From assembly GCA_944474755.1 (NCBI GenBank), contig OX104114.1:45015070-45079069 (forward strand): a DNA stretch of 64,000 bases. Reading direction: 5' to 3'. The position numbers and the translations under genes were made by a program. Numbering within the stretch: the first letter of the stretch is position 1; every line of letters starts with the position of its first letter. Positions 56,828-64,000 of the stretch are shown here, in pieces. Below the pieces are notes generated by a model. The model searched no databases, was not told where the DNA came from, and worked only from the letters and a program-made list of their open reading frames with translations. The DNA is from Limnoperna fortunei. Lineage: Eukaryota > Mollusca > Bivalvia > Mytilida > Modiolidae.

Positions 56828-57808
56828 ATGGAACCTTACAGCATGGAAACACGCGTTGGCTGTTTGATTTTTTCTTTCATCATTTATATAATTGGTACAG
56901 TAGGAAATTTACTTATTATGTGGACAATAGCAAAAGTTAAATATATGAGAACTATCCAAAATTTGATGGTGGCGATCCTTGCAGCGGTGGATTTACTTAT
57001 TTGTGGATATGTATTGCCTGTCACTATGCATATACTGATTTCAAATAAAGAACCAGATCCACGACTATGCATGTTTCAAGCAGTCATGACTTGTTTTCTG
57101 TTCTCCTGTAGTATTGAATTTCTTATGTTTATTGCAATTGCTAGGTATGTTAAAATTTGTCGCAGTCAACAATTTAATTCGCTATTCAATTTAAAGACTG
57201 TAACAGCAATGTCAATTGTAGCAATCGTAATAGCTTCTGCCTTTTCCTCTGCCATTTGGTTCTCAGAACAGTATTGGACGTTTGAAAGAGAAATGCATAC
57301 GTGTATCTTTAATCGCTATGATAACATTGTATACTCAGTCGTGATAATAATCGTGTTGGTCATGTTACCAACTGTTGTCACAGGATTTTGTTACATTCAA
57401 ATATATCGCTACGTCAGTAAATCGACCAAAGAACTGCACAAACATTGGAACAATGGTCTTGCACAGCGACGATTGAAATATGAACAAATGTTGACAAAGT
57501 CACAATTTGCAGTTTTTATTGCGTATATGTTCATGTACTTTCCGTTCGGAATTACTGCTGTAGGTGTTAAAAGGTCAAATTTTCCAGATAGCATGCATAC
57601 AGTTTCTATGTACATGTGTTATTTTAATAGCTGTATAAATTGTGTTCTGTATGGAGTTTTAAACAAGAATATGAAAAAAGCTTATTTAGAATCTATTCTC
57701 TGCTTTAAACTAAAACAATTGTCAAGGGTTGAACCGACCACGGCTTCTGGAAATATAAGTGTAATAACACAGAGACTAAAAACAACGACGACCGGAGATA
57801 ATGTTTAA
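56828..57808 (+). CDS. Rhodopsin-like (class A) GPCR, intact, plus-strand subgroup
   Basis: A single-exon receptor of 326 residues; ATG 56828 has A at -3 and G at +4 and is the first ATG after the TATA candidate. It aligns without gaps to the receptor at 37380 over the seven helices: N27 (GTVGN), D55 (LAAVD), C81 with an ECL2 Cys (MHTCIF), ARY instead of D/E-RY, P181 (LPTVVTGFCY), YFPFG in TM6, NCVLYG in TM7, NMKKAYLESILC at helix 8. It lacks the N-terminal N-glycosylation site of its two plus-strand neighbours and has RSQQFNSLF in ICL2 where they have HSH(K/S)FNSIF. The tail is Thr-rich (TTTTG). TM3 start to TM7 is closest to the 37380 copy. Ligand unknown. Confidence 0.94.
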   Translation: MEPYSMETRVGCLIFSFIIYIIGTVGNLLIMWTIAKVKYMRTIQNLMVAILAAVDLLICGYVLPVTMHILISNKEPDPRLCMFQAVMTCFLFSCSIEFLMFIAIARYVKICRSQQFNSLFNLKTVTAMSIVAIVIASAFSSAIWFSEQYWTFEREMHTCIFNRYDNIVYSVVIIIVLVMLPTVVTGFCYIQIYRYVSKSTKELHKHWNNGLAQRRLKYEQMLTKSQFAVFIAYMFMYFPFGITAVGVKRSNFPDSMHTVSMYMCYFNSCINCVLYGVLNKNMKKAYLESILCFKLKQLSRVEPTTASGNISVITQRLKTTTTGDNV

Positions 57809-59129
57809 AGTGAAGAATATATATTATTAACTGTTTAAAGGTTTTTCATTATGTCCATGTTATGATTTGCACCAAAGTAGATCGATCGGAATTTGATTTA
57901 GAATGATTACTCGACTCTACCTGTTTATTAGTTTAAACTCAAGCTGGTTGTGGTCTAGAAAAATGTTTCGAATCTTTGCTGACAGGTCTTTGTGTGCACC
58001 AGACATAAACTGAATTTATACCGAAATATCAAAATACAACTTTGCAGTATAGTAATAATTTTTTTTTTGTATTTTCATTTTTACACATCAGTTATACTGA
58101 TCAGAGATGACGAGCATTTATAGGACCAAAAAGAAATATAATGGCTGGAAAAATTATAAACATTTAAACAAAAGTTCAAAGCGACAAGCTTGTTAGATAA
58201 ATGTATGACTATCAGCAGGCGCTCAAGAAAAAAATTGGGGGGGGGGCCTAAATAATTAAAATGTTCAAAATCATTTCCTTACAAAATTTTAAAAGTTCTA
58301 CTCCATGCAAATAGAAAACCCCTGGTATATTTAACAATTTCACAATTTTAGGGGAGAAAATTATTCAATGTATTTATCAATGATATTGCACGTCAATACA
58401 TAGTGTTTACATTATTATTTTATAATTATAGCTTTAGATTTTAAATAAATGTATTATCAGACTGAACATAAAATATGTTATTGATGTGACTTATATATAT
58501 GTTACTAATATTTCGTATTCCACGAGACAAATGATAGATTGCATTTTAAAGTTGAATTAGTAGTATCGTGATAGCACTAGATATTTTGATGTGTTTTATT
58601 GTCGTCTCCGTTGTTAATGTTGTTGTTATTATTGTTGTCTCTCTGCTGAATTTGTCAATGTGGGATGTTCTAGTAAATAAAGAACTGGAAAAAGTTAATT
58701 TACTTCAATTTTTATATTTTTAAGTTGGAAAACAGCCTGATTGACAATGCATTAAACATCTTAAAATTCCGAAAGAATATCGTGAAAATTAATTGTGTCT
58801 ATTGAACGCTGTATAGTAAAGAACATAATTATTCCTTTTTAATAATTTAATATTTTAAGGAATAAACAGACATATATAATTTTGAACTCTCATTAACTTT
58901 AATTAACAATATTAATTTTAAAAAGAACAAAAGGACGTAAACACTTAGACGTTACAATAATCAAATTAATAGGAGAAACACACATATTGCTACGAAAATA
59001 TACAAACACATAAAAACAATAATTGAAAACATACACAAATCACAAACAACGAAGAACATTTAAAAACTAAAACCTAATACAAAGCATAATTTTTCCGAAA
59101 CAGTATAAAGTTACCCCTCACTACACATT
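57809..59129. other. 3' region of the receptor, nothing else recognised
   Basis: A G run lies at 58237-58247; AATAAA-like words near 58444 and 58674 could serve as polyadenylation signals. No gene seen. Confidence 0.35.
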
Positions 59130-59389
59130 GTTTTGTTTGTTTGATGCTGTTTAACTCCATTTTCAGCAATTTGTCAGCTATATCATGGCGTCCAGTTTTT
59201 ATCTGGGGAGGAAGTCGTAGTAACCGGAGAAAACCCGACCTGCGGTAGGAAAACTGGCAATCCTTGTCAATTTAGATTGGAGTCGAGTACACCCTGACTC
59301 AAGTGAGAATTGAACCCGCAATCTCAGTGTTGATAGACCACTTGATCACTAGTTGTTGAACTACCTTAACCACTCTGCCACCAAGGTCA
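59130..59389 (-). mobile_element. Full-length tRNA-derived SINE with 13-bp target duplication
   Basis: On the minus strand: head 'ggtggcagagtggttaagg', B box 'gcgggttcaattctcac', full body, CAAA tail. The exact duplication 'ctcactacacatt' lies at 59117-59129 and 59390-59402. Confidence 0.95.
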
Positions 59390-59454
59390 CTCACTACACA
59401 TTAATCACCAGTCGTGTTACAAAGGTATATTAAACGATACACGCTTTTTGCGCG

Positions 59455-59745
59455 GAAACGAATTTAGGCCATTTCTCGCGATGTAGCAGAACGGGAGTGG
59501 ACCTCACCCGACACTTTGATGTCATTAAGCAGTTGCATAATATAATCGGCCACTTAAAATCGATATCATTCGACAGTGTCGCCACTTGTTCATCGGTTTC
59601 GGGTTAAAGATAGATAATTATTGATACGTGATGATAATTAGTGCCGTTGTTTATACGCGCTCTGGGTTGAATGTCTTAATTGACATTCGCGTCTGTATTT
59701 AATTATGTTTATATCTAAAAAACATTTGAGAACCCGAAGTGTGTT
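59455..59745 (-). repeat. ~290-bp dispersed repeat (inverted partner of 5881-6174)
   Basis: Contains, on the opposite strand, the same ordered blocks as 5881-6174, including 'ctcgcgatgtagcagaacgg', 'ataattattgatacgtgatg' and 'ttaattgacattcgcg'. Confidence 0.7.
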
Positions 59746-60639
59746 GCATCTTGGGACTTTGTCGTATTAGTAAACAATGTTCTATATATGGTAATTCGCA
59801 CTATGGAGTGTTTGTTGCAAATTAGCACGATTTTACTACAGTTACTTTGTACGTCTTCATTGTTCATATATGGAAAAATGAAAAACGGCTCGTCGTATAA
59901 TTGCGGTTACGGCCAACATTTTAAAAACGAAAAAGAAATTCCTCCAAAAATATCGTTTTCCATTAATTTCGCAATCTGAAGATTTCATAACGTCAAAGAG
60001 ATGTGAATCATGTTGGTATTTTGATCGAAGTTAGAATTGTTATGTTTACTACAATAACACAGGTTCCAGTCGAAGATTAAATACAAAAATGTTTTCTCCA
60101 TCGATGATAACAATAATTTCTGTTCTTCACATTATATATTCCGCGAAGCGTATTATATTAAATGTGCAAGACAGCGATTTCGTCATATATCGATGGTGAA
60201 AAAAATATTTGTTGTAGTAAATACTTATAATAAATTTAAACATTGTCGTAAACTCAACAATGTATAAATTGTAATTTTACATTTTTGGAAAAAAAGATGA
60301 AACTCGAACTGTTAGTGTTCCGCGGAGTTAGCATTCAAGTACATGTATGAAATCAATGCTCTTAATTAGGGTATTCCTAATTCTATCTCATATTGATAGA
60401 TATGACACAACAAAACAGTAAACCCTTATTTTTTGTTTTTGTTAACTGTAACGATGTCATCTATGCAGTGAAAACAAAATTAAATAGATTCCGTTTTCCA
60501 GAATAATTGCAGTTTTCCTTTATAAGTCATATTTTAATCCGTCTGAAATAATGTAAACTTACATCATTGGACTGATTTCAATATTGTCGTTTTGTGTTTC
60601 AACTAGTAAGGTTGATGTATTGATTTACTAACTTATTGT
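59746..60639. other. Intergenic, nothing recognised
   Basis: No supported feature; short palindromic words near 60140 ('ttccgcgaagcg') only. Confidence 0.4.
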
Positions 60640-60850
60640 TTGTCTAACGTCCAATCAGCAATATTTAAGGCTTTTTTCAAGACTGAAACAAAATATCAAA
60701 CACATTTTAAATAGGGAAAAGTTCTTTCACTGCAACCGTTAAAACATGGAGTACAAAGGAATTTAGCCTTTTGCAGCGGCTACTGTTCTTTTTAAATCTA
60801 CAAAAGGCGTCGTTATCGTTTATGGGAACGACCGAGTGATCTTCAAAGTA
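60640..60850 (+). repeat. Dispersed repeat family, copy 3
   Basis: The most diverged member: 'gtctaacgtccaatcagcaa', 'atttagccttttgcagcggc', 'tacaaaaggcgtcgttatcg', parallel to 34636-34920 and 42425-42670. Confidence 0.5.
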
Positions 60851-61027
60851 TGATAGAAACTTTATGTCTATTTGCGAGTGGAACGAGACCACGATATATA
60901 AATGTATATCAATTGTATTTCGTTCCAGCTGTTAAACAAAGTAATGATTCCGAAGCATATTTAGATGGAAAATGAATTAAACATGTAGGCAATAAGGAAT
61001 ACATTTTCATAGCACAAACGACTCTGA

Positions 61028-61175
61028 TATATTGATCACGTTGTTTGTCAAAATTACCGTTTTTAGTCTCACTGGTAGATCTTAATTTACAATGATTGCC
61101 CGTTTTTCTACCGAAGGTCTGGGGGTTTTCTTAGGGTACTCCGGCTTCCTCCCCAATTAAAATTCGATTCAAAGG
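61028..61175 (+). mobile_element. Decayed tRNA-derived SINE
   Basis: 'tattgatcacgttgtttgtc', 'atcttaatttacaatgattg', 'ctaccgaaggtctgggggtt' and 'gtactccggcttcctcccca' follow the family order; the A box and the tail are missing. Confidence 0.8.
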
Positions 61176-61436
61176 AAAAAAAACGAAAAGTATATGTCAT
61201 AGTATGTCTTCAGTTCTTTATCCATGTTAAATGACCTGGAATTGACATGTCTTTATTAAGAAGACTTGTCAATAATGCAACGGACAGAGATTAAAGAAAT
61301 TTAACAAACTAACTTATATATTTGAGATTTTTAGCTATGAAAGTGAATTCGTTACGTTAATGAAGCAGACTGAAAATCGTTATTTCATCTCTTTATGGCG
61401 ACTTTTTAAAATAAACGATTACAGTATTCGTGCAAA

Positions 61437-61877
61437 TTAAGAAGTAATTCTAAGGGATTGTGGTCTACATATTTTAGGCATTTACGTCGCATTATTTCAT
61501 CACAAGCAAAGGCGAGGATAAACAACGACATAAATGGCACTCCCGTTGTAAAACAATGATAAACCACAACCTTCCTAAATTATTTCTAGTCTAATAGTAC
61601 AATTACGGCAATTCAGGATATGACCGTACCTATAACCAAGATAACTTCCTTAAAATAGCTGTTCCGTCAATGTGACATATAATTTATTATCACGGATAAT
61701 TATAGGGCGCGTGGCTAATTATAAGATAATTATACGAAATACAACGTAGCTTTCCAATTTGAGTTGCAGTTACAATTGGAACAGCACTTCGTAACCCGCC
61801 TTCAACGTCGCGTGTTGCTCATACATAAATAATTTTTTAACACGGTTGTGGTTTCAAAACGTTTAAAAGCATGTAAT
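61437..61877. mobile_element. ~440-bp palindrome-bearing element, copy 2
   Basis: Diverged same-strand copy of 39775-40245. Its palindrome (61441-61588) is decayed, with mismatches along both arms, unlike the near-perfect one at 39796-39955. Confidence 0.7.
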
Positions 61878-62128
61878 GTTTTAATAAATTTTTTAAATGT
61901 TACTGAATAAATTTTATAAATGAACAATTAAAATGCTATGGAATATAAAAGTCAAGATCAAGTGCTCATGAATTGTGTTGAAGCGGTACAGAACAAACGC
62001 GCGAAAAGTACTCGTTTATATTACTATCAATATCGAGTAATGTCTTTATTTCCAATTATTAAGAACTATGCGAAAACCATAAACGTAATTCATATAAAAA
62101 TTAATTGACCACCTATTTATTCCACATA

Positions 62129-62265
62129 CGGGGACTCAGTGTCAGCGTGGTTAAGGTAGTCATTTACTATTGATCATCTGGATTGTCAACGCTGAGGTTG
62201 CGATTTCGAGACCCATTCCCAAAGATTAATACAGATTTCAGTTTTTCCTATCGAATTTCACTACT
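62129..62265 (+). mobile_element. Decayed tRNA-derived SINE head
   Basis: 'ggggactcagtgtcagcgtg', 'gttaaggtagtc', 'actattgatcatctgg', and a B-box remnant 'gcgatttcgagacccat'; the body fades after 'tttttcctatcgaa'. Confidence 0.75.
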
Positions 62266-63814
62266 ATCCATCACCACTGAATAAATCTTTGTCAGATAGT
62301 GCCGCAACTTTGCACTTAATATTTTGCATTTGATTTGGGGTTTCCCATACCAACACATGGAATTTTGACATATTGGGTACTATTATCTGTAAATCCACCT
62401 ACGCCACTGGAAATAATTCGCTGAATCTTTCAAAGAATGTTCGTCACTTAGTTACATTGTGCACCTGATAATGTATAATTTGATCGAACGATAACTGGGA
62501 TTGAAAGCGGGTTAATCAATTAGTACTTAAATGGAAATCAATTAGTAAGCATTGTTCGCAGTTGGTTTAGTTCGTTTTACTTGAGACAATATTGACGTGA
62601 ATTGTATATGTTGTACTATATATCAGCTTATAGACGCTTTGTTATATGTCATGTAATGTTGATATTGTTCTGCAAAAAAAACCCCAAAAGTTGGTTTCCC
62701 ATACCTGTTATAACAGTACTATTTTGCTTCTTTATTTACTTATATATATAGTAATGACACTTTACTGTATCTTGAATCGGTTTAATTCTGTCTACTATTA
62801 TTTCATAAGGAAATCATAAATACCGAAGATACATGAATTGTGTATAATAGCAATAATTATAATTTTTTTAGTTAAAATTATAAATGGCATTTCCTGTTGT
62901 AGACCCTGGTTTCTCTAATTTCTAAACAATTTTCACGTTTCCCAACCTATGTGAAAAAACAAATACTCAACGGGTGGTCCTTTTTGTTCGCATGCGCTGA
63001 TTGGTTAAGAATAACATAATACCCTCCCCCCCAAACTTTTTTTAACAATACATAAAATATTACGGATGTTCCTAGCAATCTACACTGCGGAAGCATTTCA
63101 ATCTAACCACTCACGGCACATCGTTTACGTTCCGACACTATGTCAAAATTTTGCCCCAAATTAAATGATTTTAATTACAAACGGATAAATCCATTTGCTA
63201 AATAAATGATGTGCTAATAGTGTCTTCCCCGGCAACTTCACAGAATTTAAAATCAACATGACACGCACCAAACAGTAACCTGAAATAATAGTTATATAAA
63301 ATTCAAAATATTCGTAGTGGTAAAATAAAAGACTTTGAATGCCAACACGTTTTGTCAGAAACAAACAGTCAAATAAATGTAAACATGTCAATGAAGAAAG
63401 GAAGGTTTTATAGAAATTTGACATAAAACGGTTTCGCGTTGCATTAAAACTCGTAACACATGACAGTTAAATGGTTATTAAGAGTAAAATAAAAGATACT
63501 TATAATACACAATTTATAACATTAACGATTAAAAATGACTGAACTCGCAGAAAACAACCGTCCATTGAAAAAACGTCCATTCATAACACATCCTATTGCG
63601 GATGACGTCGACCGACGCTGAACAAAAAACGGACAACAAAATTTTTTACAAGATCACTCCAACACAATAGTCAAAACAGTGTGAAATAATAGAATAGAGA
63701 ATAAAGTAGTATTTACATTTACTATACATATTATTTGTTTGAAATGTGTTTATCACCAATTTCAGAAAAATTCAGTTATTTTTTGTGGCGTGTATATTTA
63801 TTCGTGGAAGCGGG
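62266..63814. other. Intergenic, nothing recognised
   Basis: The minus-strand frame at 63161-63424 has no known domain. No gene called. Confidence 0.35.
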
Positions 63815-63918
63815 AATTTGAGTCGTGCACACCCTGCCCTCAATAAGACTAGAACCCGCATTCTCAGTGTTAACTCATAGGATATGACTAACTACATGTA
63901 CCTTAACCACCCGGCCGC
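63815..63918 (-). mobile_element. tRNA-derived SINE head, minus strand, 3'-truncated
   Basis: On the minus strand: 'agcggccgggtggttaaggt', 'tgagaatgcgggttctagtc', 'gggcagggtgtgcacgactc'; the rest of the body is absent. Confidence 0.8.
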
Positions 63919-64000
63919 TAGAAAAATGTTTGTACTAAAAAATAAAAAAGAGTAATATAAATAGAACAGTTTTTTGAAGATAATGCCGAGATCACAAAAC

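Overview
This window looks like AT-rich nuclear DNA of a bivalve mollusc, most likely a mussel-like (mytilid) species. The basis is the gene style (tandem intronless rhodopsin-like receptors), tRNA-headed SINEs with CAAA tails, relics of a reverse-transcriptase family with the GTNCA/LLAD motif, and tandem repeats carrying hammerhead ribozymes. The organism call rests on pattern recognition, not on a search. There are no bacterial-style operons, no CRISPR array and no rRNA genes.

The protein-coding content is one dispersed cluster of class A (rhodopsin-like) G-protein-coupled receptor genes, each a single uninterrupted exon of about 320-330 codons. Four are intact: one on the minus strand (26145-27137) and three on the plus strand (37380-38366, 45459-46448, 56828-57808). 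Three more are broken, all on the minus strand (about 98-715, 3584-4551 and 25572-26131). The left half is therefore all minus strand and the right half all plus strand, and the two groups carry different signature residues, so each seems to have grown by local duplication. Every copy lacks the acidic residue of the TM3 D/E-R-Y motif. Every copy in which TM7 can be read has NCxxY in place of NPxxY. The layout is closest to melatonin-receptor/moody-like receptors, but the ligand is unknown.

The rest is mobile and repeated DNA. Left to right: a 158-bp tandem duplication (873-1188); a 3.6-copy array of a ~510-bp repeat with identical hammerhead ribozymes (12222-14056), probably a retrozyme; a complete-ended but dead Tc1/mariner DD34E element (14341-15966) flanked by inverted tRNA-like repeats; small foldback elements (16041-16327, 16731-16995); a piggyBac-like transposase relic (22112-24021); a reverse-transcriptase relic (27600-29124); a reverse-strand copy of the hammerhead repeat (30690-31915) split by a 659-bp inverted-repeat element with a 9-bp target duplication; a ~3.35-kb element with CCCAGCAAACA ends (32762-36112); two copies of an element with a long palindrome (39775-40245, 61437-61877); two Tc1-type relics (41385-41935, 43204-43780); a 2.97-kb element with CAGTACTTG ends and clustered CCGTCAG motifs (47168-50134); a second reverse-transcriptase relic (51385-51790); and a 156-bp hairpin (53413-53568). 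About fifteen SINE copies are scattered throughout, three with clear 10-14 bp target duplications.

The most interesting items are the hammerhead-ribozyme array and the strand-partitioned receptor cluster with its altered activation motifs. Intergenic stretches listed as 'other' were read but gave no supported gene.
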